Shown here one piece after another: positions 11,901-19,636 of a DNA stretch of 55,038 bases. Both the position numbers and the translations under genes were made by a program. Each line of letters begins with the position of its first letter. The first letter of the stretch is position 1. A model generated the notes under the pieces. It was not told where the DNA came from. It saw nothing but the letters and a program-made list of their open reading frames with translations, and did no database searches. The stretch is taken from positions 1 to 55,038 of the forward strand of contig CAKZTD010000122.1 of the NCBI GenBank assembly GCA_937921595.1, written 5' to 3'. The stretch comes from an uncultured Saprospiraceae bacterium (GTDB lineage: Bacteria; Bacteroidota; Bacteroidia; Chitinophagales; Saprospiraceae).

Positions 11901-11957
11901 ATGAGAAATAAAACAAAACAGGATAATGACGGGCAGAGATAAGCAATTATGCTTCAT
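8946..11957 (-). CDS. Exported giant coiled-coil protein built of 40-residue repeats
   Basis: Function is not recognised. The signal peptide ends near FSFAQ. A globular beta-rich head covers about residues 30-190 and contains three cysteines, and a short basic linker follows. The rest is one continuous A/E/K/S-rich coiled coil to the end. Numbered from the in-frame GTG at 11975, residues 286-965 divide into 16 units of exactly 40 residues. Extra modules are 11 residues (within 326-376 and at 875-885) and 18 residues (537-554). Hydrophobic positions 1, 4, 8, 12, 15, 19, 23, 26, 30, 34 and 37 fit three hendecads plus one heptad. ATG 11957 is preferred over GTG 11975 because it gives a compact signal peptide. 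A periplasmic or surface spacer role is inferred. It appears monocistronic, with a terminator at 8879-8910. Confidence 0.82.
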   Translation of the reverse strand: MKHNCLSLPVIILFCFISHFSFAQNCGSWISENKVVGNFQQLKTKPQTLVVRGNYSYAIEFMNDKKGVVAKVSSKNGVEFNQEDEIIFVDNSSNRKSYRFIGMGEVVRQGGTPVYQNILQLDLAAINWFSSSVITTIYIKNNISNEMRKFTVNGSRQADFKSSISCFNSSLDKSKVNDVVLKGNDYTPRKGKTASTGGPKKDRPMSSTNSGTRKVADISLLNDEELASLKQELKETKDRLRAEIDAEKQKAEQIKSNLRQEVSTAQQQAADKKAQYAKEVLEARQNSQGEIDKEKEAIAVSVSDARTNANVELEKISTNVVESRTRATEEIQKAKIESAQEVSAARDQAASEIQKVKESLELAKLEYADEVASARENSQNELSKIREETAEMIADAREKAKTERNKTTEDVVNSKKTASEQILKVREETAEEIAQIKENAVLEKEKVAFEVAESRRKGAEEQALIKESNANEVAELKENIAKEKESQAKLVAETKQKASEEISKTQQQVASEKERANSEITSSQTASASEVADAKRKADEEKASLASDVSEARTRAALTIQDITKEEAQKVADSRASAKVEKEKIASDVQVARKKASDEISKIQTEVAAAIEKAKQAELEVKNSSAQEVVKAKERSSSEIKLAQEEAAQRVQEAIANAEKAKGDYANNVADAQTKAQSKIKEIQEEVAQKIADAKSKETETKKMTAEEVVAARDKATSELTTIREQSAKEIAKLKEAVALADQESSNSISEAKRNAAEQISKVQSEEAESIKLTKEDASREKQEIANSVATARDQAAEEINAIQQQAANEMKEAKEKSAKAKEESALQVLKVREDAAEEIANTQEEAAQEVSATKQQAAEAMSQAKDDRDNRLAELAKEVATEEEASRKSIKDAQQVSADEIAEIRKETDTKKAKYIEDAENARKTSLEEISAAQKEASDAVFQSKQESKESINAVKADTAERIAEERAKINEEKEKLDALNKQIEEAKRQLKELQDQIKKEN

Positions 11958-12098
11958 AAAATAGGATTTTAACACAAAATAAGTGTTTACAAGTTACATA
12001 AAACAATTACAAATGTGTAACCAAAAAGACAAAATATATGATGGGAAAACGTAAAATAACTTTTTTTTATTTGTTTTCTGGAGTCAAAACGTTCAACT

Positions 12099-13031
12099 TT
12101 AACGCTTAGCTGCCAATAAGAATAGAATTGCCATCCGAACTGCTACCCCATTTTCGACTTGCTGAAGGATAATTGACTGTTCAGAATCCGCTACATCACT
12201 GGTTATTTCCACTCCTCTATTGATTGGGCCAGGGTGCATGATGATCACTTCACTGTCTAAACTGTCTAATAATTGCTTATTTATACCAAAATATTGAGAA
12301 TATTCCCGGAGAGATGGGAAATATTTGATATCCTGTCTTTCTAACTGAATTCTTAAAACATTAGCAACATCGCACCATTCCAGTGTTTCTCTTACATTAT
12401 AGCTTACTTCTACTCCTAATTGGTCAATATATTTTGGAATCAATGTCGGAGGTCCGCATACTCTGACCTTAGCTCCTAATTTTTGAAGGCAAAAAATATT
12501 ACTCAAAGCTACTCTTGAGTGGAGTACATCTCCGAAGATCGCAATATTTTTTCCACCCAAGTTTCCTCCGATTGCTTCTCTCATTGAAAAAGCATCTAGC
12601 AAGGCTTGAGTTGGATGCTCATGAGTACCATCACCGGCATTGATAATATTTGCATCAATATGATTGGCAAGAAAAGTCGGAGCTCCAGGAGCAGGATGCC
12701 TCATCACCACCATATCAACTTTCATGGAAAGTATATTATTGACAGTGTCCAACAGGGTTTCTCCTTTTTTGACAGAAGAGGAAGATGCTGAAAAATTGAC
12801 AACATCTGCAGAAAGTCGTTTTTCTGCTAGTTCAAATGATATACGAGTTCGAGTGGAATTTTCAAAAAAGAGATTAGCTACGGTGACGTCTCGAAGAGAA
12901 GGTACTTTTTTGATTGGACGGTTAATAACCTCTTTAAAGTTTTCTGCCGTTTCAAAAATGAGATTAATATCGTTGACGTTTAAGTACTTGATCCCTAAAA
13001 CATGTTTTGTACTGAGTTGTGTTTTGCTCAT
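12099..13031 (-). CDS. pyrB: Aspartate carbamoyltransferase catalytic subunit
   Basis: PyrB joins carbamoyl phosphate and aspartate to form N-carbamoyl-aspartate, the committed step of pyrimidine synthesis in the cytoplasm. The 310-residue length is typical. The carbamoyl-phosphate loop STRTR lies at 59-63 (FFENSTRTRISFELAEKRL). HPTQALLD and the C-terminal MHPGPINRGVEI are also present. It lies 66 bp downstream of pyrR on the same strand. PyrR-PyrB pairing is typical where PyrR controls pyrimidine genes by attenuation, but no antiterminator/terminator pair is clear in the 66-bp gap. Confidence 0.97.
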   Translation of the reverse strand: MSKTQLSTKHVLGIKYLNVNDINLIFETAENFKEVINRPIKKVPSLRDVTVANLFFENSTRTRISFELAEKRLSADVVNFSASSSSVKKGETLLDTVNNILSMKVDMVVMRHPAPGAPTFLANHIDANIINAGDGTHEHPTQALLDAFSMREAIGGNLGGKNIAIFGDVLHSRVALSNIFCLQKLGAKVRVCGPPTLIPKYIDQLGVEVSYNVRETLEWCDVANVLRIQLERQDIKYFPSLREYSQYFGINKQLLDSLDSEVIIMHPGPINRGVEITSDVADSEQSIILQQVENGVAVRMAILFLLAAKR

Positions 13032-13097
13032 TGAAAACGCGATATCTTTTGTTTTTTATATAATTTATCTTTGCTTCGAAAGACAGAGCGTATCTAT

Positions 13098-13658
13098 CTA
13101 ATCTTCGCTACTTTGTTTATTCTGATATAAAATGACCTGATCATTCCCTTCGTGTTCTTCCCATTCTACTTTTACATAGGCTTCATCAATGGCATCGATG
13201 GTCAAGCCGATGTAATCTGATTGAATCGGTAAATGTCGATTATAACGTCGATCCACTAATGCTACCAATTCCACTTTCTCTGGTCTTCCAAAATGTTGCA
13301 ATGCACTCATCGCTGCTTGAATCGTCCGACCAGTATATAAAACATCATCAACTAAAATCACTTGCTTGTCTTCCACTAAAAAGTCGATCTCCGTGACACT
13401 AGCTTTTAACGGCTTTTCCCGAGTTCTAAAATCATCTCTGTGAAAAGTAATATCAAGTTTACCGTATTCGATATTCTTGATCTTAAGGATAGATTGTAAT
13501 TGTTTATGGATACGGTCAGCGAAGTATACGCCTCTAGGTTGAACACCGATGAGACAAGCGTTTTCAAAATTGTCATAATTTTCAATCAGTTGATGACACA
13601 ACCGATCAATCATCAAATTTAAACGTTTGCTTTTTAGAATGACTCTTCCTTTCGTCAT
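13098..13658 (-). CDS. pyrR: PyrR: pyr operon attenuation regulator / uracil phosphoribosyltransferase
   Basis: This is a type I phosphoribosyltransferase-fold protein of 186 residues. In known members it binds pyr mRNA in response to UMP and often converts uracil plus PRPP to UMP. The PRPP-binding motif VILVDDVLYTGRT is intact. IGVQPRGVYFADRI and LVDRRYNRHLPIQSDYIGL match PyrR rather than Upp. The gene precedes pyrB on the same strand. A promoter-like TATCTTTGG sits so close to the ATG that the mRNA may be nearly leaderless. Confidence 0.92.
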   Translation of the reverse strand: MTKGRVILKSKRLNLMIDRLCHQLIENYDNFENACLIGVQPRGVYFADRIHKQLQSILKIKNIEYGKLDITFHRDDFRTREKPLKASVTEIDFLVEDKQVILVDDVLYTGRTIQAAMSALQHFGRPEKVELVALVDRRYNRHLPIQSDYIGLTIDAIDEAYVKVEWEEHEGNDQVILYQNKQSSED

Positions 13659-13664
13659 GATGAG

Positions 13665-13673
13665 CCAAAGATA
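13665..13673 (-). promoter_or_regulatory. Possible -7 element for pyrR-pyrB
   Basis: On the minus strand TATCTTTGG resembles the Bacteroidota -7 consensus TAnnTTTG. Its last base is 6 bp from the pyrR ATG (13658), which implies little or no 5' leader. No good -33 TTTG is visible. Confidence 0.4.
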
Positions 13674-13804
13674 GGAAATGAGGAATGAAATATTAAGAAT
13701 TAGGAATGAATAATTTTGGATAAAAATAGATGGTAATTAATTCGGGCTTAAGACGATAGCACAGACACGTTTTAACTTCTCTAAATAACTTTGATCCTAA
13801 AACA

Positions 13805-13848
13805 CTAATACTCGTCAAACAACCATGCAGGCGTCAAACGAGTATTAG
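13805..13848 (-). terminator. Hairpin/terminator after glnS
   Basis: CTAATACTCGT (13805-13815) and ACGAGTATTAG (13838-13848) form a perfect 11-bp stem with a 22-nt loop that contains the word CGTCAAAC. On the minus strand it is followed by TGTTTTAGG, 24 bp past the glnS stop. Confidence 0.65.
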
Positions 13849-13872
13849 AAATTAGTGCTAATATTATTACTT

Positions 13873-15537
13873 TTATTTCTTCACTGGTGGTTTATAACTA
13901 CTCTTCAAACCAACTGTTTGATTGAAGATAAGTTTATCCTCTGATGATTCTTGATCTACACAGAAATAGCCTTTTCGCATAAATTGAAGCTGTGTCAGCG
14001 GAGCGGTATTCACTAAGCTTGGTTCGACATAAGCTTTAGGAATCACTGTTAAAGATTCTTTATTGAAAAATTCTAAAAAGTCTTTATCCTCATGAGATGC
14101 TGGCGTTTCGTCAGTAAATAGACGATCGTACATTCTAACTTCAGCTTCAACTGCATGAGCCGCAGAAACCCAATGAAGTGTCCCTTTAGCTTTTATACCT
14201 GAATTGTCTTCTCCACTTTTAGTATTATCGAAATAGGTACATTTTATCTCAATGACTTTGCCGTCTTCATCTTTTACAAAATCTTCGCAGTGGATGATGT
14301 AAGCATTTTTGAGTCGTACTGTTTTTCCTGGACCTAAACGGAAAAATTTCTTTGGAGGATCTTCCATAAAATCTTCTCGTTCAATATATAGCTCTCCAGA
14401 AAAAGGAATATCACGCCCGCCCATCGAATCATCCTCAGGATTGCTGATGGCATGAAGCATTTCAGACTCCCCTTTCGGATAATTGGTAATGGTCAATTTT
14501 ACCGGATCTAAAACAGCATGTACTCTAGCTGTCGTTTTATTTAATTCGTCCCGAACACAAGATTCGAGTAAATCAATTTCAATTAAATTCTCTCTTTTTG
14601 CGACACCTACTTTATCACAAAAAACTCTTAGAGCAGCTGCCGGATAACCTTTACGTCTCATCCCTGAGATCGTCGGCATTCGTGGATCATCCCAACCTGT
14701 GACCAATCCCTCTTCCACTAGTTTTTTCAATTTTCGCTTACTGGTAATCATGAAAGCCACATTCATCCTTGCAAATTCGATTTGTCTAGATGGAAATATC
14801 TCCAAGTTTTCGATAAACCAATTGTATAATGGTCGGTGATGGATGAATTCTAATGAACAAAGGGAGTAAGTAATCCCTTCGATAGAATCGGACTGTCCAT
14901 GAGCAAAATCGTATAATGGATAGATGCACCATTCGTCACCAGTTCGATGATGAGTTTCATGTTTGATCCGATATAAAACAGGATCACGCATCAACATATT
15001 TGGAGATTCCATATCGATTTTTGCTCTTAGTACTCGAGCTCCATCAGGGTATTCTCCTTTCTTCATTCGAGCAAAAAGATCAAGGTTTTCTTCGACTGAT
15101 CTTGAACGATATTCGTTGGCCACACCAGGTTTGGTTGGTGTTCCTTTTTGCGTTGCAATTTCATCTGGAGTAGAATCATCTACATAAGCTAAACCCTTTT
15201 TAATAAGCGTAACTGCATATTCGTAAAGCTTACCAAAATAGTCAGAAGCAAAATACTCCCGATCTTCCCAATCGAATCCTAACCACTTAATGTCTTTTTT
15301 TATATTATCAACAAATTCCGTGTCTTCCGTCGTAGGGTTAGTATCATCAAAACGAAGGTTGGTTTTTCCACCAAACTTCTTTGCTGTTTCGAAATTGATA
15401 CAAATTGCTTTAACGTGACCAATGTGAAGATATCCGTTCGGTTCCGGAGGGAAACGGGTATGGATCGTCGGAACAGTTCCGAGATTTTCTTCTATGATTT
15501 GTTCTATAAAATTTAGAGACTCTACTTTATCGCTCAT
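13873..15537 (-). CDS. glnS: Glutaminyl-tRNA synthetase
   Basis: This enzyme charges tRNA-Gln with glutamine in the cytoplasm, using ATP. Its 554-residue length is that of bacterial GlnRS. The class I signature HIGH is at 38-41 (FPPEPNGYLHIGHVK). The KMSKS-like loop reads ITSKRKL. The GlnRS anticodon-binding region includes WVSAAHAVEAEVRMYDRLF. Direct GlnRS implies that the Asp/Glu-tRNA amidotransferase route is not needed for glutamine. argS ends 39 bp upstream, so the two synthetase genes are probably co-transcribed. Confidence 0.97.
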   Translation of the reverse strand: MSDKVESLNFIEQIIEENLGTVPTIHTRFPPEPNGYLHIGHVKAICINFETAKKFGGKTNLRFDDTNPTTEDTEFVDNIKKDIKWLGFDWEDREYFASDYFGKLYEYAVTLIKKGLAYVDDSTPDEIATQKGTPTKPGVANEYRSRSVEENLDLFARMKKGEYPDGARVLRAKIDMESPNMLMRDPVLYRIKHETHHRTGDEWCIYPLYDFAHGQSDSIEGITYSLCSLEFIHHRPLYNWFIENLEIFPSRQIEFARMNVAFMITSKRKLKKLVEEGLVTGWDDPRMPTISGMRRKGYPAAALRVFCDKVGVAKRENLIEIDLLESCVRDELNKTTARVHAVLDPVKLTITNYPKGESEMLHAISNPEDDSMGGRDIPFSGELYIEREDFMEDPPKKFFRLGPGKTVRLKNAYIIHCEDFVKDEDGKVIEIKCTYFDNTKSGEDNSGIKAKGTLHWVSAAHAVEAEVRMYDRLFTDETPASHEDKDFLEFFNKESLTVIPKAYVEPSLVNTAPLTQLQFMRKGYFCVDQESSEDKLIFNQTVGLKSSYKPPVKK

Positions 15538-15576
15538 TGTTCTTTATTTAAGATGACGTCTTTTACAATTTTAAAA

Positions 15577-17418
15577 TTACATTCTCTCTGGCATTTCGAT
15601 ACCGAGAAGACCCATTGATTTTTCGATTACCTGACCAACGACGGTGCTTAGTTTTAATCTAAAGTCTTTGGCTGCTGGTGTTTCTGCGGTGATGATTTTA
15701 CAATCGTGATAAAATCTATGGAACACTTTTGCCAGATCGAAACTAAAACTTGCAACGAGTGCAGGATCATATTGTTCGGCTGCTTGTTGGATGATTTCTG
15801 GAAATTTATAAAGCAGGGCAATCAATTCTCTTTCTGATGATTCCAGTTTTTTGTAATCAACAGAGCCAGAAGTATCAGCATGATCAGCTTTTCGCAAAAC
15901 ACTTTGGATTCTTACAAATGCGTTCTGAATATAAGGTCCCGTATCTCCTTGAAGATCAACCGATTCTTGCGGATTGAAAACCATTCTCTTTTGAGGATTG
16001 ATTTTTAAAATAAAATATTTTAAAGCCGCTAAACCAATTTTTCTATACGTATCTTCTCTTTTTTCAACAGGAAGATCATCCAGATCTCCTCTTTCTACAG
16101 AACCATTTCTTGCTTCACCAATTACTTCCGCAACTAAGTCATCTGCATCGACAATAGTTCCTTCTCTCGATTTCATTTTACCAGTTGGCAGATCAATCAT
16201 TCCATAAGCTAAATGGTAAAGTCCATCTGCATAAGGTTCTCCTAAACGTTTTAGAATTTCGAAAAGCACTTTAAAATGGCTGATCTGTTCATCGCCAACA
16301 ACATAGACAACTTTTTCCATTCCAAAATCCTCATATCTCAATTTTGCAGTCCCTAAATCTTGAGACGTGTAGGTAGAAGTTCCATCACTTTTGATTACTG
16401 TTTTGACACCAAGCTTTACATCCTCAAGATCAACAAGCACTCTTTTTCCATCTTCTTTCAAGATACCTGCTTCCAAACCTTTTTGAATCATATCTTTCCC
16501 TAAAAGATAGGTATCAGATTCGTAATATAATTTGTCAAAAGTAACATTAAGGTCTTTGTAGGTAACTTCATAACCAGCATAAACCCAACTATTCATTTGT
16601 TTCCAAAGTGCTCTAACTTCCGGGTCATTATCCTCCCATTTAATGAGCATTTCTTTCACTGCTTTTCCTACAACACTATATTCATTGAAATAAACTTTGT
16701 CATACTTTTTAAAGAAACTTTCCTGATCTTGATCTTCTTTCTTTTTGGAATTATAAACTTCCAACGCTTCGGAAGTCTGTTGCCAAGCACTATATTCTTC
16801 TTTTAGTTTTTGTTGAAAGAGCACATAATATTTACCAACCAATTGATCTCCTTTTATGCCAGAAGATTCAGGAGTTTCATTATTCCCAAAAGTTTTCCAT
16901 GCATACATAGATTTACAAACGGCCACTCCCCGATCATTGAGAATCTGAACTTTGATTACATCGTAACCAGCAGTTTCTAATATTTGCGAACAAGACCAAC
17001 CTAGAAGGATGTTTCTGATGTGTCCAAGATGCAATGGTTTATTAGTATTTGGTGAAGAAAACTCTACCATTACTTTTCTTCCATTAGAAGTCTGTGTTCC
17101 ATAATTCTCAACCGCACTTACTTCTTCTAGAAATGACTTCCAGAATTGATCATCAATTTCGAGATTCAAAAAACCTTTGATTACATTATATCCTGAAACC
17201 TCCCTTATATTATCGACAAGAAATTTCCCCATCTCCTCTCCTATTTCGTCTGGCTTCTTGCGAGCAATCTTAGTAAATGGAAAAGTTACGACTGTAAAGT
17301 CTCCGGTGAACTCCTTTCGAGTAGCACTCATGGTGACTTTATCAGTACCAATTTCTTCATTATAAAGCGTATTGACCGCTTTGACAACCCCTTCTTGAAT
17401 AATATTTATAATGTTCAT
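15577..17418 (-). CDS. argS: Arginyl-tRNA synthetase
   Basis: This class I synthetase attaches arginine to tRNA-Arg. Visible features are the N-terminal Add-1 domain, FSSPNTNKPLHLGHIRNI with the HLGH signature, the KMSKS-equivalent KMKSREGTIV, and the C-terminal DALR anticodon-binding domain ending in GIEMPERM. A GTG at 17424 (two codons earlier) is in frame; the ATG at 17418 is chosen. The likely promoter is at 17491-17499. A 34-bp perfect palindrome (17444-17477) lies between promoter and start codon, within the expected leader. Confidence 0.97.
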   Translation of the reverse strand: MNIINIIQEGVVKAVNTLYNEEIGTDKVTMSATRKEFTGDFTVVTFPFTKIARKKPDEIGEEMGKFLVDNIREVSGYNVIKGFLNLEIDDQFWKSFLEEVSAVENYGTQTSNGRKVMVEFSSPNTNKPLHLGHIRNILLGWSCSQILETAGYDVIKVQILNDRGVAVCKSMYAWKTFGNNETPESSGIKGDQLVGKYYVLFQQKLKEEYSAWQQTSEALEVYNSKKKEDQDQESFFKKYDKVYFNEYSVVGKAVKEMLIKWEDNDPEVRALWKQMNSWVYAGYEVTYKDLNVTFDKLYYESDTYLLGKDMIQKGLEAGILKEDGKRVLVDLEDVKLGVKTVIKSDGTSTYTSQDLGTAKLRYEDFGMEKVVYVVGDEQISHFKVLFEILKRLGEPYADGLYHLAYGMIDLPTGKMKSREGTIVDADDLVAEVIGEARNGSVERGDLDDLPVEKREDTYRKIGLAALKYFILKINPQKRMVFNPQESVDLQGDTGPYIQNAFVRIQSVLRKADHADTSGSVDYKKLESSERELIALLYKFPEIIQQAAEQYDPALVASFSFDLAKVFHRFYHDCKIITAETPAAKDFRLKLSTVVGQVIEKSMGLLGIEMPERM

Positions 17419-17443
17419 CTTCACTGTTTTCTAAATAATAGAT

Positions 17444-17477
17444 CAATAGACTTTATTCTATAGAATAAAGTCTATTG
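17444..17477. repeat. Perfect 34-bp palindrome in the argS leader
   Basis: CAATAGACTTTATTCTA (17444-17460) is followed directly by its exact reverse complement (17461-17477), with no spacer. Sixteen of these bases recur at 20306-20321 up to one base, and 13 recur at the left end of the large palindrome at 42288. It looks like two terminal repeats of one element joined head to head. Confidence 0.85.
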
Positions 17478-17490
17478 GGTAAATTTGGAC

Positions 17491-17499
17491 GCAAATTTA
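17491..17499 (-). promoter_or_regulatory. -7 promoter element for argS-glnS
   Basis: On the minus strand TAAATTTGC is an exact match to TAnnTTTG(C). A CTTG lies 17 bp upstream as a possible -33. Transcription would start near 17485 and pass through the palindrome at 17444-17477. Confidence 0.65.
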
Positions 17500-17624
17500 T
17501 CTTTTATCCTTGATAGCAAGAAGTTTTAATGGAATTTTCTAAGAAACTATTGAATATGTAGGTGATCTGCTCATGTAACCATGCAGCAATATAATCTACA
17601 ATACTTACACAACCATATCTAAGA

Positions 17625-18056
17625 TTAGGCCCTGGGTTTGGCTTTCTTTAAAAAGATTTTGCCAGGGATACAGGATGAAAAACTTGTTACACCTTGCCAA
17701 TCACCAGTAAAACTCCATTTCCCTTCTTTCCTTTTTAATAAAAGTTGGTAGCTTTTAATACACCATTCCATGCCTTTTAGTTCATCATGGGTAATAATTT
17801 TATCATCCTGGAGATTTAAGTAAATACCGCTTTGGAAAGTTCCGGAAATATTCATTTCAGCATAAATATTATCAACAAAAACGAAGGACTTTCCTTTGAT
17901 GGAATCACCTGTTTGAACAATCCATAATTCTAATACATATTCTGAACGATACCCACCTTCGTTTTGTGTGATGGTCCCTTTCCAATAACCTGAGATGTCT
18001 TGTGAAAATCCGAGGGTGCTGATGCAGCAAAATATGAATGTGAAGAGGTAATTCAT
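17625..18056 (-). CDS. Small secreted protein of unknown function
   Basis: This 143-residue protein has a clear signal peptide (MNYLFTFIFCCISTLGFSQ). The short mature domain is beta-rich and opens DISGYWKGTITQNEGGYRSEYVLELW. The pattern resembles lipocalin-like stress or ligand-binding domains common in Bacteroidota, but I do not recognise a family with confidence. It is monocistronic, and the family B repeat lies upstream between it and rsmD. Confidence 0.6.
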   Translation of the reverse strand: MNYLFTFIFCCISTLGFSQDISGYWKGTITQNEGGYRSEYVLELWIVQTGDSIKGKSFVFVDNIYAEMNISGTFQSGIYLNLQDDKIITHDELKGMEWCIKSYQLLLKRKEGKWSFTGDWQGVTSFSSCIPGKIFLKKAKPRA

Positions 18057-18179
18057 TTATGGTATATTGTTGAGGAACAAAATACGGTTTTTTGAGGATA
18101 TTTTTTGTTAAGGGAATCTTAGTATTTTATACATCATATACTGATGACTTCCTTTGGATTTTGTTTTAGCCTATTTCCA

Positions 18180-18252
18180 GCAAGTTTGGAAACTTGCATT
18201 ATTACCCTGTTCCAAGTTGCGTCTCCTGTAAGTCGACTTAAACTTGAAACAG
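18180..18252 (-). repeat. Family B double hairpin, copy 1
   Basis: GCAAGTTTGGAAACTTGC (18180-18197) is a perfect hairpin. The second hairpin pairs CTGTTCCAAGTT (18207-18218) with AACTTGAAACAG (18241-18252), 11 of 12 matching. It ends 3 bp from the rsmD stop codon and lies 3' of rsmD in sense orientation. The 18-bp hairpin is identical at 34874-34891. Confidence 0.78.
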
Positions 18253-18254
18253 TG

Positions 18255-18794
18255 CTATGGTGTAAAGATGCTGAAGATGGTGGTTCCGTAATTTCGTTCC
18301 TTGATGTATTTTGGATGGTCTTTGAAATCGTGATTGGGATTGTGCTCTAACACGAGCCAACCATCTTCTTTTACAAGATCGTGTTCAAAAATAACATCGG
18401 GAATCGTGTCTAAATTAGGCAGTGGATAAGGAGGCCCTGCAAAGATATAATCGTATTGTTGTTTGGTGCTTTTTACAAATTTAAAAACATCAGATTTATA
18501 AATTTTCAAATACTTTTCAATCTCTAAAAGTGCTGCTGTCTTTTTGACGAAAGCAACGCATCCACCAAATTTATCAACGTAAGTCACATCGGTAGCTCCC
18601 CTGGAAATGAACTCATAACTATGGTTTCCGGTTCCACCAAAAAGGTCAAGAACTTTTAGCTCTTCAAAATCAAAATTGTTATTAATGATATTAAAAAGTC
18701 CTTCCTTCGCAAAATCTGTCGTTGGTCTAGTTGGCCATTTATTGGCTGGTGGATTAAATCTTCGACCTTTGAATTTACCTCCGATTATACGCAT
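18255..18794 (-). CDS. rsmD: 16S rRNA (guanine966-N2)-methyltransferase RsmD
   Basis: RsmD methylates G966 of 16S rRNA using S-adenosylmethionine. The 179-residue length fits. MRIIGGKFKGRRF, RPTTDFAKEGLFNI and VLDLFGGTGNHSYEFISRGA (SAM-binding loop) are characteristic. The catalytic motif, usually (D/N)PP(Y/F), reads G120-P-P-Y123 here (IFAGPPYPLP). The first acidic or amide residue is thus replaced by glycine, which could affect activity. The gene overlaps the DUF3822 gene by 10 bp, so the pair is probably translationally coupled. Confidence 0.9.
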   Translation of the reverse strand: MRIIGGKFKGRRFNPPANKWPTRPTTDFAKEGLFNIINNNFDFEELKVLDLFGGTGNHSYEFISRGATDVTYVDKFGGCVAFVKKTAALLEIEKYLKIYKSDVFKFVKSTKQQYDYIFAGPPYPLPNLDTIPDVIFEHDLVKEDGWLVLEHNPNHDFKDHPKYIKERNYGTTIFSIFTP

Positions 18795-19636
18795 AGCTTA
18801 GAACAATATAGATTGAAATAATGATGACTTGTTTGATTTTTCACTCTTGGACCAAAGTTCAGAAAATGAGGAAGTTGTACAAAATGGATGTGTCGAACAT
18901 ACCGATAGATCAATTTGTATATTTCAGAATCTTCCGCAACATGACCACAAAGATACAAAGGTACCGCTTCTGGTTTCAATTTGAATTGATCAAAAATCAA
19001 TAAGGTAAAGTAAATGAAATCATCTGATGTTTGAAAATGATAGATATTACTAAACAATAATTCCTGATCTTCCATCAGTACAATTTGAAAATTGCTACCG
19101 ATGATATTCAAATAAATTTGGTATCCACTTCTGTGTTTTGACAATTCCCTAGCTCCCTGAATAAAAAGAGTAGAAGTATGAAAGAATTCCGCATTCGGAA
19201 AATAACCTTCGAGAATGGTTTTCAATCCTTTATCAATCGCAAAAACATTTTTGACATCTAGTTCTGGAATATCATTAACCATGACCACGTCATTTGGAGC
19301 GACTTCGATGAGCTTTTCAAGATAAGTATTAAGAGAAGCCTCATCGTATAAACGAGTAGGAACCAAAGTACTTTTGTCATTAACAATTGCTAGGAAAGAT
19401 CTTAAGAAACCGGATTTTAAGAGATGATCCTGATTATAAACCTGATGAATAAGGGTTTTTGGATCATCTTGCTTCTTTGAATGGAAAGTATAGCTTTTTA
19501 GAAATTGAACCTTAGTTTGGTCTTGATCATAAGCCATAAAAGAAAATCTGTCTGCTCCTACAAGAGCAGACAGATTATAGGAGGAAACCGCATTTTTAAC
19601 GAATGAATCTTCGTATATGTCTATGCTTATTCCCAA
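18785..19636 (-). CDS. DUF3822 family protein
   Basis: This 283-residue protein matches the Bacteroidota-specific DUF3822 family, which commonly sits beside rsmD. The family has been likened to the actin-like ATPase fold; its function is unknown. No signal peptide or membrane segment is visible. It overlaps rsmD by 10 bp on one side and the single-pass membrane protein gene by 10 bp on the other. Both overlaps indicate tight co-expression. Confidence 0.82.
   Translation of the reverse strand: MGISIDIYEDSFVKNAVSSYNLSALVGADRFSFMAYDQDQTKVQFLKSYTFHSKKQDDPKTLIHQVYNQDHLLKSGFLRSFLAIVNDKSTLVPTRLYDEASLNTYLEKLIEVAPNDVVMVNDIPELDVKNVFAIDKGLKTILEGYFPNAEFFHTSTLFIQGARELSKHRSGYQIYLNIIGSNFQIVLMEDQELLFSNIYHFQTSDDFIYFTLLIFDQFKLKPEAVPLYLCGHVAEDSEIYKLIYRYVRHIHFVQLPHFLNFGPRVKNQTSHHYFNLYCSKLCV

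Noticed and set aside
13066-13074. TATCTTTGC on the plus strand between pyrB and pyrR
   Set aside because: It matches the -7 consensus but points antisense into pyrR and has no properly spaced -33 element.
12664-13101. 145-residue plus-strand frame across pyrB
   Set aside because: It is antisense to the conserved catalytic region of pyrB.
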